A stretch of 64,000 nt of DNA, from positions 1-64,000 of the forward strand of contig JANXYB010000014.1 of assembly GCA_025350325.1 (NCBI GenBank), written 5' to 3'. The notes under the pieces were generated by a model, which searched no databases, was not told the origin of the DNA, and saw nothing but the letters and a program-made list of their open reading frames with translations. The position numbers and the translations under genes were made by a program. The stretch is from Acidobacteriaceae bacterium. GTDB taxonomy: Bacteria; Acidobacteriota; Terriglobia; Terriglobales; Acidobacteriaceae. The number at the start of each line of letters is the position of its first letter. The first letter of the stretch is position 1. Positions 46,058-55,194 of the stretch are shown here, one piece after another.

Positions 46058-47452
46058 ATGTCCTCAGTTCTCATTCAAAACGGAACCATCGTCAACGCCG
46101 ACGCGACCGCGCGGGCAGATATTCTGATCGATGGCGCGGTGATTAAAGAAGTGCGCCACGGCATTCCTGCAAGCGCTGCCGACACCGTTGTTGACGCTAC
46201 AGGCCTGTTGTTGCTACCCGGTGGCATCGATGCTCACACGCATCTCGACATGCCTTTCGGTGGAACCAATTCCGCCGACGATTTTGAAACAGGTACGAGG
46301 GCCGCGGCCATCGGCGGAACAACCACGATTATTGACTTCGCCATCCAGGCTCGTGGAACGAAGATGCGGACAGCCCTCGATACCTGGTGGAAAAAGGCTG
46401 AGGGCAAAGCCTGCATCGATTATGGCCTGCACATGATCGTCACCGACCTTGCCGATGCTGGTCTTGAGGATATGGACGATCTTGTCCGGGAAGGTGTGGC
46501 AAGCTTCAAGCTCTTCATGGCCTATCCCAATGTGTTGATGGTCGATGACGCAACCATCTTCAAAGCCATGCGACAGACTGCAAAAAATGGTGCCCTGATC
46601 TGCATGCATGCTGAGAATGGGTCGGTGATCGACGTCCTCGTGCAGCAGGCATTGGCAGAGGGAAAGACAGCGCCGATCTACCATGCACTCACGCGACCAA
46701 CACTGGCGGAGTCCGAAGCCGTACACCGCGCCATCGCCATGGCCGAGATGGCTGCAGTGCCGGTTTACATCGTGCATCTCTCCAGCGAAGATGCGCTGAA
46801 TCAGGTTCGAGAGGCCCGCGACCGCGGTCTGCCAGCCTTCGCTGAAACCTGCCCGCAATATCTGTTGCTCGCGCTTGAGGATGTTGCCGATAAGGGTTGG
46901 GAAGGAGCGAAGTATGTCTTCACTCCCCCGTTGCGCAAGCGGCGCAATCAGCCAAAGCTGTGGGAAGGGTTACGCCAAGATAATCTTCAGGTGGTGTCGA
47001 CGGATCACTGCCCATTTTGCTTTGAAGATCAAAAGGCGCTCGGGAAAGATGACTTCACCAAAATTCCTAACGGCGGCCCCGGCATTGAGAACCGTTTGCA
47101 ACTGCTTCATCATCATGGAGTCGGGCTAGGCAATCTCACATTGAATCGCTTTGTGGAGTTGGTATCGACAGCCCCAGCGCGCATCTTCGGTATGTATCCG
47201 AAAAAAGGTGTGCTCGCCGCAGGCAGCGACGCCGACATTGTGCTGTGGGATCCGGTGGTGCCGCATACCATCAGTGCAGCGACGCATCACATGCGCGTCG
47301 ACTACTCCATGTTCGAGGGCTTTCACGTCAAGGGCAATGCGCGCGACGTTTACTCGCGTGGTGAACTGATTGTCTCGAACGGCCGTTTCATCGGCAGGCC
47401 GGGTCGCGGCAAGTATCTGCGGCGCGAAGCGCGCGGCGGTGCGTGGAAGTAG
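46058..47452 (+). CDS. hydA: dihydropyrimidinase
   Basis: 464-residue amidohydrolase that opens dihydrouracil or dihydrothymine to the N-carbamoyl-beta-amino acid. Metal ligands are visible: His60 and His62 (DAHTHLDMPFGG), the carbamylated Lys151 (VASFKLFMAYP), His184 (CMHAENG), a further His in YIVHLSSEDA and the catalytic Asp in STDHCPF. Product-binding features (NGGPGIENRLQLLHHHGV) are as in the family. The ATG at 46058 is chosen over a GTG at 46037. Last gene of the pyrimidine-reduction run. An allantoinase or hydantoinase specificity is possible, but the neighbours favour dihydropyrimidine. Confidence 0.94.
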   Translation: MSSVLIQNGTIVNADATARADILIDGAVIKEVRHGIPASAADTVVDATGLLLLPGGIDAHTHLDMPFGGTNSADDFETGTRAAAIGGTTTIIDFAIQARGTKMRTALDTWWKKAEGKACIDYGLHMIVTDLADAGLEDMDDLVREGVASFKLFMAYPNVLMVDDATIFKAMRQTAKNGALICMHAENGSVIDVLVQQALAEGKTAPIYHALTRPTLAESEAVHRAIAMAEMAAVPVYIVHLSSEDALNQVREARDRGLPAFAETCPQYLLLALEDVADKGWEGAKYVFTPPLRKRRNQPKLWEGLRQDNLQVVSTDHCPFCFEDQKALGKDDFTKIPNGGPGIENRLQLLHHHGVGLGNLTLNRFVELVSTAPARIFGMYPKKGVLAAGSDADIVLWDPVVPHTISAATHHMRVDYSMFEGFHVKGNARDVYSRGELIVSNGRFIGRPGRGKYLRREARGGAWK

Positions 47453-47662
47453 GCACCCTACAATCGAATCGAATTCCCTCGGTGTGCCATACTTTCGCAG
47501 AGCTGCTCTGGCGCTTCACGGTCAAAAACGTTTTGGGTGATACCTGAAGCTCATTGAACGCTATGTATTCGATTGAGGTTTGATCCAGCACAAGTCCACT
47601 ATGAGGCCAATTGCTGCACCTACCTCGGTGTGAATGGCACCGCGTTAAAATAGACAAAGCGG

Positions 47663-48439
47663 ATGATTGAAAGCACTCCAGCGACCGGCAGCCAGACCTT
47701 CAACTCTTCGCAGGCGCATGGGTTGCAGTCAATGAAGACTCCACCGATGATCCTTGTTCAGAACCTTGAAAAAACCTACCATACCGCGCGCGGCACTCTC
47801 ACCCTGTTCAAAGGACTTGACTTAGAAGTCGCGGCGGGTGAATTGGTAGCGATCGTAGGACAATCGGGGGCAGGCAAGAGCACTCTTTTGCACATCCTCG
47901 GTGCTCTTGATGTTCCCACCGTCGGGGCGGTACACTGCGCCTCAACCAACGTGGCAGCTCTTTCGCAACGGGAAGCATCGATTTTTCGCAATCGTGAGAT
48001 TGGCTATGTTTGGCAGTTTCATTACCTTTTGCCCGAATTTACGGCGCTGGAGAATGTTGCGATGCCATTGTTGGCGCGCGGCATGAGTCGCCGTCAAGCT
48101 CTGGATATCGCTTCAAATTGGCTCAAGGAGGTCGATCTGGAGGAGCGCAGTGAACATCGGCCGGGTGAGCTCTCTGGCGGTGAACAACAGCGTGTGGCGC
48201 TGGCGCGAGCTCTGGTAGGGAATCCCAAGCTGTTGTTGGCCGATGAACCCACGGGAGACTTGGACGAGACGACTTCTGGACGTGTTTTTGACTTGCTTGA
48301 GAAACTGCACGATTCCCACGGGCTCACTTCGATCTTAGTGACCCATAATCTGGACCTGGCCGCGCGATGCACCAGGGCTTTGCGGCTCGAGAGTGGGCGG
48401 CTCGTCGAGATTGACAACACGTCTAAAAACAGGCCTTGA
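47663..48439 (+). CDS. ABC transporter ATP-binding protein, LolD-like
   Basis: 258-residue ATPase. Walker A GQSGAGKST, Q-loop region YVWQFHYLLPEF, signature LSGGEQQR and Walker B LLLADEP are intact. The Q-loop and the FTALENVAMPLLARGM stretch resemble LolD/MacB-type ATPases, so it probably drives lipoprotein release from the inner membrane or a related mechanotransmission export. No LolC/LolE or MacB permease is adjacent, so the partner is encoded elsewhere. The start could be 47663 or the ATG at 47732; the first 23 residues are not conserved-looking. Confidence 0.85.
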   Translation: MIESTPATGSQTFNSSQAHGLQSMKTPPMILVQNLEKTYHTARGTLTLFKGLDLEVAAGELVAIVGQSGAGKSTLLHILGALDVPTVGAVHCASTNVAALSQREASIFRNREIGYVWQFHYLLPEFTALENVAMPLLARGMSRRQALDIASNWLKEVDLEERSEHRPGELSGGEQQRVALARALVGNPKLLLADEPTGDLDETTSGRVFDLLEKLHDSHGLTSILVTHNLDLAARCTRALRLESGRLVEIDNTSKNRP

Positions 48440-48603
48440 CTTGGAAATTGCGACTTCAAGCACCTTTCCGGTCGGTTTGTGAGTCTCATTGTAGTAAGCA
48501 GTCTGGCAATGTGGATGCAAATCCTCTCCAGGCGGCAAACGTAGGGTGGATGTTCGTGGTATTCCATCCAAAAGAGCTGTTCGGGGCAGTCACGGCATTT
48601 CAA
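48440..48603 (-). pseudogene. possible frameshifted small zinc-ribbon protein gene
   Basis: A TTG at 48603 with GGAG five bases upstream opens MKCRDCPEQLFWMEYHEHPP and YVCRL. A frameshift near 48540 would be needed to continue into RLPPGEDLHPHCQTAYYNE and THKPTGKVLEVAISKS. The spliced reading has CxxC, then Cys and a His-x-His-Cys cluster, which looks like a zinc ribbon, while the unshifted frame loses protein character. The end is unclear because both frames run antisense into the LolD gene. It could be a pseudogene, a sequencing error or coincidence. Confidence 0.35.
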
Positions 48604-48711
48604 GGTGTCTCCGGCGGCGAGGTTAAAGAGGGGCGCGTGTGGTTGGGCTGAGGCCGGTAGGATAATCGGACGGCTATTACCACTCGAAAGCCTGCTTCAA
48701 GGGGGAACTTC

Positions 48712-51177
48712 ATGTTCGAACGCTATACGGAAAAGGCACGGCGCGTAATCTTCTTTGCGCGGTATGAGGCTAGCCAATTTGGATCGCCTTATATCGAGAC
48801 TGAACACCTTTTGTTAGGTCTGTTGCGCGAAGACAAGGCGTTAACCAACCGCTTCCTGCGTTCGCACGCCTCGGTAGAGTCGATTCGAAAGCAGATTGAG
48901 GCTCACACGACGATTCGCGAGAAGGTTTCTACTTCGGTAGACCTTCCGCTCTCAAATGAATGCAAGCGGGTCTTGGCGTACGCGGCGGAGGAAGCCGAGC
49001 GGCTGGGTCATAAACATATTGGCACAGAACATCTCTTACTCGGTTTGTTGCGCGAAGAGAAATGCTTCGCATCAGAAATACTGCAGGAGCGCGGGTTAAA
49101 GCTCGCTCAGATTCGTGATGAGCTGGCCCGTGTAACGCAAGAGAAGGCGCCGACACAGCAGCGTCAGCGCGAGTCGAGCCTGCTCGCCGAGTTTAGCCGG
49201 GACTTGACCCAAGCGGCTATGGATGGGCAGCTAGATCCACTCGTTGGCCGCGATAGTGAACTAGAGCGGGTCGTGCAGATCCTCTGCCGCCGCACCAAAA
49301 ACAACCCGGTTTTGATCGGCGAACCAGGCGTTGGCAAGACGGCAATCGTCGAGGGTTTGGCGCAGCGCATTGCCGATGGCGAGGTGCCAAGTTTCCTAGC
49401 CGATAAGCGCGTACTGGCTCTTGACCTCTCCCTGATCGTGGCCGGCACGAAGTATCGAGGGCAGTTTGAGGAGCGGCTCAAAACCATCATGAAAGAGTTG
49501 ATGGAAAATCAGAACTCCATCGTCTTTATCGATGAGTTGCATACCCTGGTCGGTGCAGGATCGGCCGAGGGATCGCTCGATGCGGCCAACATTCTCAAGC
49601 CGGCACTTTCGCGCGGTGAGATCCAGTGCATCGGGGCAACCACCCCAGCGGAGTTTCGCAAATCCATTGAGAAAGATCGTTCGCTCGAGCGGCGCTTCCA
49701 AGCCGTCAAGGTGCCGCCGCCCAATGAGGCGGACGCCATCAAAATCATCAACGGCATCAAGGACCGTTATGAAAAATTCCACGCGGTCAGTTACACCGAT
49801 GCGGCTATTGAATTTGCCGTGTCCCATTCAAATCGTTACATCCCCGATCGCTTCCTGCCCGACAAAGCCATCGATCTCATCGACGAAGCCGGCGCCCGCG
49901 TTAAGCTGCGCCAGACCTCCCTACCCGAAGAGATCACCGAGGTGCAGAAGCGCATCAAGTTCATCGTGCATCGCATGGACTCCGCGATAGCTAACCATGA
50001 ATTTGAGAAGGCGCGTTTCTACTCCGACGAAGAGCGCAAGGAACGCGAGAACCTGCGCGCCCTCCGCGACAAATATCATCTCGACGACTCCGCCGCCGGC
50101 ATCGTAGGCCGCGAAGACATCGAGGACGTAGTGAGCCGCTGGACTGGCGTACCTGTTACCAGCATCAAGGAAGAAGAAACGCAGAAGCTGCTGCGGGTGG
50201 AAGAAGAACTGCACAAGCGCATCATCTCGCAGGAAAAGGCGATCAGTGCATTGGCGCGCGCTATCCGGCGCTCCAGGGCTGGACTCAAATCGCCGGCGCG
50301 GCCTATCGGAAGCTTCCTGTTCCTCGGGCCAACCGGCGTCGGCAAGACTGAAGTAGCACGCACCCTGGCCAACTTCCTGTTTGGCTCCGACAAGGCCCTC
50401 ATCCGCTTCGATATGTCGGAGTTCATGGAGAAGCATTCCGTCTCAAAGCTGATCGGTTCGCCTCCGGGCTACGTGGGCTATGAAGAGGGCGGTCAGTTGA
50501 CGGAACGCGTCAAGCGCTCGCCCTATTCGGTTGTCCTGCTCGACGAAATTGAGAAGGCACATCCGGATGTGTTCAATATTTTGTTGCAGGTCTTTGAAGA
50601 CGGCCAGTTGACCGACGGTCTCGGCAATACGGTTGACTTCAAAAACACCATCCTGATCATGACTTCGAACATCGGCGCAAGGCACTTGCAAAAGAAGCAG
50701 GGCCTGGGATTCCAAAGTGATCGCGAAGACCTCGTCAACGAGAAAATCGAAGAATTGGTTAAGCAGGAAGTCAAGAAGACTTTCAACCCTGAATTTCTAA
50801 ACCGCATCGACGAAATCATTCTGTTTATGTCGCTGTCGGATGCGGACCTGATCCAAATTGTGGAACTGCTGGTGCAAAGCCTCAACGCGAACCTTGCGCA
50901 AAAGGCGATTACCATTTCCGTCACTGAGGACGCCAAAAAGTGGATTCTCGACAAGACGGTTGGCGACCGGAGCTACGGAGCACGTCCCTTACGTCGCGCG
51001 CTGCAACGGTACGTTGAAGATCCTTTGTCAGAAGCCTTGATCGCAGGGCAGATCACGGCACGCCCTGCCTTCCTTGAGGTCTACCTCAACAACAACCAGC
51101 TGTTCTATCGGCCGGTTAGTGCGGATGAAACAGCAACGGAAGAAAAAGCGGCGGGCGTACTGCTCTTCAGCGCCTGA
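48712..51177 (+). CDS. clpC: ATP-dependent Clp protease ATP-binding subunit ClpC
   Basis: 821-residue Hsp100 unfoldase with two AAA+ modules. Two N-terminal Clp repeats ([15 protein letters not shown] and [15 protein letters not shown]) are followed by the first AAA+ (Walker A GEPGVGKT, about 202-209), a middle domain with a UvrB/UvrC-like segment ([18 protein letters not shown]), and the second AAA+ (Walker A GPTGVGKT, about 541-548; FLNRIDEII). The short middle domain distinguishes ClpC from ClpB. It should deliver substrates to the ClpP encoded at 1.5 kb. The ATG has GGGGGA seven bases upstream, and a rho-independent terminator follows. Confidence 0.94.
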   Translation: MFERYTEKARRVIFFARYEASQFGSPYIETEHLLLGLLREDKALTNRFLRSHASVESIRKQIEAHTTIREKVSTSVDLPLSNECKRVLAYAAEEAERLGHKHIGTEHLLLGLLREEKCFASEILQERGLKLAQIRDELARVTQEKAPTQQRQRESSLLAEFSRDLTQAAMDGQLDPLVGRDSELERVVQILCRRTKNNPVLIGEPGVGKTAIVEGLAQRIADGEVPSFLADKRVLALDLSLIVAGTKYRGQFEERLKTIMKELMENQNSIVFIDELHTLVGAGSAEGSLDAANILKPALSRGEIQCIGATTPAEFRKSIEKDRSLERRFQAVKVPPPNEADAIKIINGIKDRYEKFHAVSYTDAAIEFAVSHSNRYIPDRFLPDKAIDLIDEAGARVKLRQTSLPEEITEVQKRIKFIVHRMDSAIANHEFEKARFYSDEERKERENLRALRDKYHLDDSAAGIVGREDIEDVVSRWTGVPVTSIKEEETQKLLRVEEELHKRIISQEKAISALARAIRRSRAGLKSPARPIGSFLFLGPTGVGKTEVARTLANFLFGSDKALIRFDMSEFMEKHSVSKLIGSPPGYVGYEEGGQLTERVKRSPYSVVLLDEIEKAHPDVFNILLQVFEDGQLTDGLGNTVDFKNTILIMTSNIGARHLQKKQGLGFQSDREDLVNEKIEELVKQEVKKTFNPEFLNRIDEIILFMSLSDADLIQIVELLVQSLNANLAQKAITISVTEDAKKWILDKTVGDRSYGARPLRRALQRYVEDPLSEALIAGQITARPAFLEVYLNNNQLFYRPVSADETATEEKAAGVLLFSA

Positions 51178-51198
51178 TAGTTTTGAAGCAGTAGCATA

Positions 51199-51234
51199 TC
51201 CCGGGTCTGGTCTAAAGCGGCCGAAGACCCGGGA
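51199..51234. other. 10-bp inverted repeat downstream of clpC
   Basis: tcccgggtct and its exact complement with a 16-base loop, 22 bp after the clpC stop codon and just before the T-tailed terminator. It has no T-tract of its own and may stabilise the mRNA end. Confidence 0.5.
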
Positions 51235-51249
51235 CCTAGGCTCCCCGAG

Positions 51250-51280
51250 ACCCCGGCCAAACCAGCCGGGGTTTTCGTTC
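51250..51280 (+). terminator. rho-independent terminator of clpC
   Basis: Stem ccccggc (51251-51257) with gccgggg (51265-51271), seven-base loop, followed by ttttcgttct. Located 73 bp after the clpC stop codon. Confidence 0.8.
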
Positions 51281-51543
51281 TAGATATAGAATTCGCTACG
51301 CGCTTTCAATCCGTCTTGTTGTTGATCTTCGATCGCTGTGCGGTTTCGATGTAATCTCTCCGCAGCCTGTCCGTTCTCCACTCATTAAATTTAGTCACCG
51401 CACTTGTCGAAAGAAGATTCCAAAAGGTCATTTGATGTCGGCTATTCCATGGGCTGCCGCGTGGTTCTCGACCGCGAGAGGGCACCATGAATTCAGCCAC
51501 CAAGTGCTAGCATGATCTGACACTTTCCGCCGCGAGGTCCTCC

Positions 51544-52905
51544 ATGAGCGACATCCTCAGCACCCCAGAGTTAACCAGCGAACAAATCTCCACCATCACG
51601 CGTCAGACCAACTACGGTACATGGCGCTTCCAAAAAACCTGGAAGCCGCTGCACATCGCCGACGCCGAAGGGTGCTGGATGATCGATGGCGCGGGCAAGC
51701 GCTACCTCGATTTTTCGTCGCAGTTGATGTGCGTCAACCTTGGTCACAAGAATCCACGCGTTATCGACGCTATCGCCGAGCAGGCAAGGGAACTGGCTTA
51801 TGTGGCTCCCGGCTATGCGACCTCCGCTCGTGCGCGGCTCAGCGAAAAATTGCTCGAAGTACTGCCTGCGGGGATCAACAAATTCTTCTTCGCAACGAGC
51901 GGCACCGAGGCTAACGAGGCCGCTTTCAAGATTGCGCGCATGTATACCGGCAAGACCAAGATCATTTCGCGCTACCGTTCCTATCACGGCTCGACCAGCG
52001 CTTCTATCGCTGCCACCGGCGATCCGCGACGCTGGGCCATGGAGCCGGGAGGCAAGGCCAATGGATTTGTCTTCGCTCCTGAAACGAACTGCTACAACTG
52101 CCCTATCAAGCACACCTATCCCGGCTGCAACATCGCCTGCGCCGACTACATCGAACACATGATTCGCAACGAAAGCGATGTGGCCGCGATCCTTGTCGAG
52201 CCGGTCGTCGGTACCAACGGGGTGCTGATTCCTCCTCCTGAATATTTCCCGCGCCTGCGCAAGATTTGCGACGCTCACGGCGTGCTGATGATTGCCGATG
52301 AAGTGATGGCGGGGTGGGGCCGCACCGGCAAGTGGTTTTCAGTGGATCACTGGAACGTCAAACCCGATATTCTGGTCACCGCCAAGGGCATCACTTCGGC
52401 CTACCTGCCGCTCGGTCTCTGTGCTACCACCACGCCGATCGCCGACTATTTTGAAGACCACTATTTCTCGCACGGCCACACCTACGAGGCGCACCCCCTC
52501 ACCCTCGGGCCCGCCGTCGCCACCATCGAAGAGATGCAGCGACTCAAGCTCGTCGAGCGCGCCGCGGAACTTGAGCCGTATGTCCGCGAAAAGCTTGAAG
52601 CCCTTAAGGCAAAGCATCCGGCTGTAGGCGACGTGCGCGGTCTGGGCCTGTTTTTTGCGGTCGAAATCGTAAAGAACCGCAGCACCAAAGAACCTTTCAA
52701 CAGCATGCGCGACAAAGTCGAAGGCAAACCGCTGATTGTCGATCAGATCGTTGCGAAGATGATGGCGGACGGTGTCGCTCAGCAGGCTTGGATAAGCCAT
52801 TTTGTGATTGCTCCGCCCCTAATCGTGACCAAAGAAGAATTGGACCTCGGTATCGCCGCTCTCGATGAACACCTTGGTATCGCCGACGCGCTGGTGCAGC
52901 CGTAG
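51544..52905 (+). CDS. class III PLP-dependent aminotransferase (omega/beta-alanine or taurine type)
   Basis: 453-residue fold-type I transaminase. The cofactor-binding features are present: FATSGTEANEAAFKIARMYTG (phosphate loop), YRSYHGST, the Asp in MIADEVMAGWGRTG and the Schiff-base Lys281 in TAKGITSAYLPLG. The specific CYNCPIKHTYPGCNIACADYIEHMI insertion is cysteine-rich and resembles taurine/beta-alanine:pyruvate aminotransferase relatives. The donor is not fixed by sequence. Given the complete pyrimidine-reduction set 4 kb upstream, beta-alanine is a reasonable guess. The ATG at 51544 has GAGG six bases upstream. Alone in its strand context. Confidence 0.85.
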   Translation: MSDILSTPELTSEQISTITRQTNYGTWRFQKTWKPLHIADAEGCWMIDGAGKRYLDFSSQLMCVNLGHKNPRVIDAIAEQARELAYVAPGYATSARARLSEKLLEVLPAGINKFFFATSGTEANEAAFKIARMYTGKTKIISRYRSYHGSTSASIAATGDPRRWAMEPGGKANGFVFAPETNCYNCPIKHTYPGCNIACADYIEHMIRNESDVAAILVEPVVGTNGVLIPPPEYFPRLRKICDAHGVLMIADEVMAGWGRTGKWFSVDHWNVKPDILVTAKGITSAYLPLGLCATTTPIADYFEDHYFSHGHTYEAHPLTLGPAVATIEEMQRLKLVERAAELEPYVREKLEALKAKHPAVGDVRGLGLFFAVEIVKNRSTKEPFNSMRDKVEGKPLIVDQIVAKMMADGVAQQAWISHFVIAPPLIVTKEELDLGIAALDEHLGIADALVQP

Positions 52906-52983
52906 ACGGCATCGCTCAGCAATCGCACAGTTATTCGAGCTTCGCCCAATTTCCGTAACGCCAGGGATCAAGGGACAGTACAC

Positions 52984-53014
52984 AAAAAATCGCCGGAGCA
53001 ATTCCGCTCCGGCG
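52984..53014 (-). terminator. rho-independent terminator of the signalling operon
   Basis: Stem cgccggagc/gctccggcg (52991-52999 and 53006-53014) with a six-base loop. Read on the minus strand, it is followed by ATTTTTTG. It lies 31 bp after the stop codon of the receiver-like protein at 53045. Confidence 0.85.
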
Positions 53015-53044
53015 GTGCGCGTGCGGCGCAATAAATTTCCGTCC

Positions 53045-53566
53045 TTATGCTCCGGCGCCGGTTCCGTTGTGAGTGCGTGAGGGCATGTTGAGTTGCTGAC
53101 GCAGACTGCTGGCGAGATCCGCCACTAAACGCAGCTTTTCGGATAAGGGACTGGCGATCTCCTGTTCTGAAAGTGCCAGTTGCGAATGCAGCAACAATCC
53201 TGCCAAGGTGGTCTTGAATTCCGTTTCGATTGCCACCGTCGCAGCAAGCCGCGCTACTTTCTGCTCGCGTTCGCGACGGTGCAGGGCCGCCCGAATCTCG
53301 CGGATGAGGCGAGCAGTTCCAGAAAGTGCGAAGTTGATCTGCAATGGAATGGCCAGACCGGCACGCTCCCAAATAGACTCGGCCGCAGCAGGATCGCATT
53401 CCGCCAGCGTCTCGTCTACCAAGATCACGGCAAACTCGCGATGGCGCAGCGCAGCCAACGCCTGCTTTCTGCCTTCGGCTACTTCCACTTCAGTGTCCAG
53501 TTGTGAACCCACCAGCTTGGCGCAATTGCGCGCGCCTTCAATTCCAGTGACCATCAAAATGCTCAT
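53045..53566 (-). CDS. receiver-like protein with histidine-less DHp-like tail
   Basis: 173 residues, not matching a standard domain in full. The N-terminal half (1-95) follows a receiver pattern: strand SILMVTG, strand FAVILVDETL with Asp51 at the phospho-acceptor position. The acidic pair normally found after strand 1 is missing (VTGIE). The C-terminal half (about 108-160) resembles a kinase dimerisation helix pair, reading ETEFKTTLAGLLLHSQLALS where a kinase would have HEFKTPL; the His is a Thr (115). Probably a signalling adaptor or decoy. It is the last gene of a three-gene operon with a sigma-54 activator and a histidine kinase, ending in a strong terminator. Confidence 0.65.
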   Translation of the reverse strand: MSILMVTGIEGARNCAKLVGSQLDTEVEVAEGRKQALAALRHREFAVILVDETLAECDPAAAESIWERAGLAIPLQINFALSGTARLIREIRAALHRREREQKVARLAATVAIETEFKTTLAGLLLHSQLALSEQEIASPLSEKLRLVADLASSLRQQLNMPSRTHNGTGAGA

Positions 53567-53679
53567 GCCAACTCCCCATCCATGGGCCCCCGGCGGGTGC
53601 GCGGGAGAATCTCAAACTTGTCTATTTAAAGTATCGTGAGGTCGCGCTTCGGCGGTATTTCCTACGCGGGGCGCACACT

Positions 53680-55143
53680 CTATTCGTCCTCAAGAGCATC
53701 CGTGATCCCGTATTCCTTCAGCTTTCGATACAGTGTCGTCTTGCCGATACCGAGCAATTTCGCAGCCTGCAGCTTGTCGCCGTTCAAGGTGCGAATCGCT
53801 CCCAGGATTGCCTGGCGCTCCAGATCGGCCAGCGACATTACTCGTTCAATCCCGGTGTCGATGACGCCGGTGTCGCCGGCGACGGCAGCCGCCCGGTGAG
53901 CCGCCAGTCCTTCCTGTTGCAACTGTGTTGGAAGATCGCCAAGGTGAAGAATCGGGCCTGAAGAAAGAGCGCAAGCGCGCTCCACGGCATTTTCAAGCTC
54001 ACGCACGTTGCCTGGCCAGTCGTGGCGCATCATGGTCTTCAACGCCTCATCGCTGAGGGTGTACTTGGTGCTGTGCTCCCGACTGATGCGGGTCAGAAAG
54101 TGGGCCGTAAGCAGCGGAATGTCTTCGCGGCGATCCCGCAGCGCAGGCAAGCGAAGGTTTACTACATTGAGCCGATAAAACAAATCTTTGCGAAAAGTGC
54201 CTTTCTCAACCATGTCGGCGAGATCGCGGTTGGTGGCGGCGATGATGCGCGCTTTGATCGCAACCCGATGCGTGGCGCCGACTGGCCGCACTTCCTTTTC
54301 CTGTAATGCCCGCAACAGCTTGGCCTGCAAGTCAAGCGATAACTCCCCGATCTCGTCGAGAAAAACTGTGCCGCCTTCCGCCGAGACGAGCAGCCCATCC
54401 TTGGAATGATTGGCGCCTGTAAATGCTCCCTTGACGTAACCGAAGAGCTCGCTCTCGATGAGCGTGGGCACCAGCGAACCGCAGTCGACCGGCAAGAAAG
54501 GCTTTTGCGCATTGGGACCAAAGGCATGCACGGTCCGTGCCACCAATTCTTTTCCGGTTCCGCTCTCGCCGAGAACCAGCAAAGGGTGCGTGCTCTGCGC
54601 CACCTTGGACAAAATGCGATACAGCTTCTCCATTTCGGCTGAACGGCCGATGATCGAGCCCAGGCCTTCAGAGAGCCGGAGCCTTTCCCGCAGTTGGCGT
54701 GAAGCAGTGTCGGCAGTGTGATTCAGCGCCGCGCGGTCAAGCACCGTGGATAGCTCATCGATGGCGAATGGCTTTGTCAGGTAGTCCGAGGCTCCGCAGC
54801 GCATTGCCTCCACTGCTGCATTGACCGACCCTGATGCGGTCATGGCGATGACTGACAGTTGTGGATACAGCAGTTTGACTTCTGAAACCAGGTCAAGCCC
54901 CTGATTGCCGCTGGCAGGCAGATTGACCAGCAAGATATCGGCGGAGTGGCCGCGCAGCAGGCTGCGGGCCTGCCCCAGATCGCCCGTAGTGTCGACCGCG
55001 TAGCCAAGGCTGGCGGCAATTTCGGCGCAAGCCGACCGTGTGGCAGGATCTGCGTCTACTACCAGCAGATGCAGCTTCGGTGTCGGCACCGCAAATTGAG
55101 GGATAAAGTCCATGACTCTGGTGTGATGAACGGTCTCGAGCAT
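53680..55143 (-). CDS. sigma-54-dependent NtrC-family activator with degenerate receiver
   Basis: 487 residues: receiver domain (about 24-140), AAA+ domain (about 165-390) and C-terminal Fis-type helix-turn-helix (AAKLLGIGKTTLYRKLKEYGI). The AAA+ part is fully competent by motif: Walker A GESGTGKE at 192-199, GAFTGA at 239-244 for sigma-54 contact, Walker B GGTVFLDE at 257-264. The receiver is not: the phospho-acceptor position has Asn74 (ILLVNLPASG) and the acidic pair reads DAD rather than DDD, while Thr102 and Lys124 are kept. It may therefore be controlled without phosphorylation. Between the kinase and the receiver-like gene on the same strand. Confidence 0.92.
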   Translation of the reverse strand: MLETVHHTRVMDFIPQFAVPTPKLHLLVVDADPATRSACAEIAASLGYAVDTTGDLGQARSLLRGHSADILLVNLPASGNQGLDLVSEVKLLYPQLSVIAMTASGSVNAAVEAMRCGASDYLTKPFAIDELSTVLDRAALNHTADTASRQLRERLRLSEGLGSIIGRSAEMEKLYRILSKVAQSTHPLLVLGESGTGKELVARTVHAFGPNAQKPFLPVDCGSLVPTLIESELFGYVKGAFTGANHSKDGLLVSAEGGTVFLDEIGELSLDLQAKLLRALQEKEVRPVGATHRVAIKARIIAATNRDLADMVEKGTFRKDLFYRLNVVNLRLPALRDRREDIPLLTAHFLTRISREHSTKYTLSDEALKTMMRHDWPGNVRELENAVERACALSSGPILHLGDLPTQLQQEGLAAHRAAAVAGDTGVIDTGIERVMSLADLERQAILGAIRTLNGDKLQAAKLLGIGKTTLYRKLKEYGITDALEDE

Positions 55144-55194
55144 TGTATTCGCCTCGCACGCACTTAGCTAAATGAAGGTTCGTGATCCAGTTAT

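Larger units (their letters stand above)
51178..51543 (+). other. 366-bp intergenic region between clpC and the aminotransferase
   Basis: Its first 100 bp contain a 10-bp inverted repeat (51199-51208/51225-51234) and the clpC terminator. The rest (51300-51530) has no convincing gene; a minus-strand frame of 65 codons (51306-51503) is not protein-like. The aminotransferase promoter is probably here. Confidence 0.4.

Noticed and set aside
47388-47657. Minus-strand frame of 89 codons after the dihydropyrimidinase
   Set aside because: Starts at TTG without a ribosome binding site and ends antisense inside the dihydropyrimidinase gene. A remnant cannot be excluded.
51306-51503. Minus-strand frame of 65 codons between clpC and the aminotransferase
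   Set aside because: Not protein-like and no translation signals.
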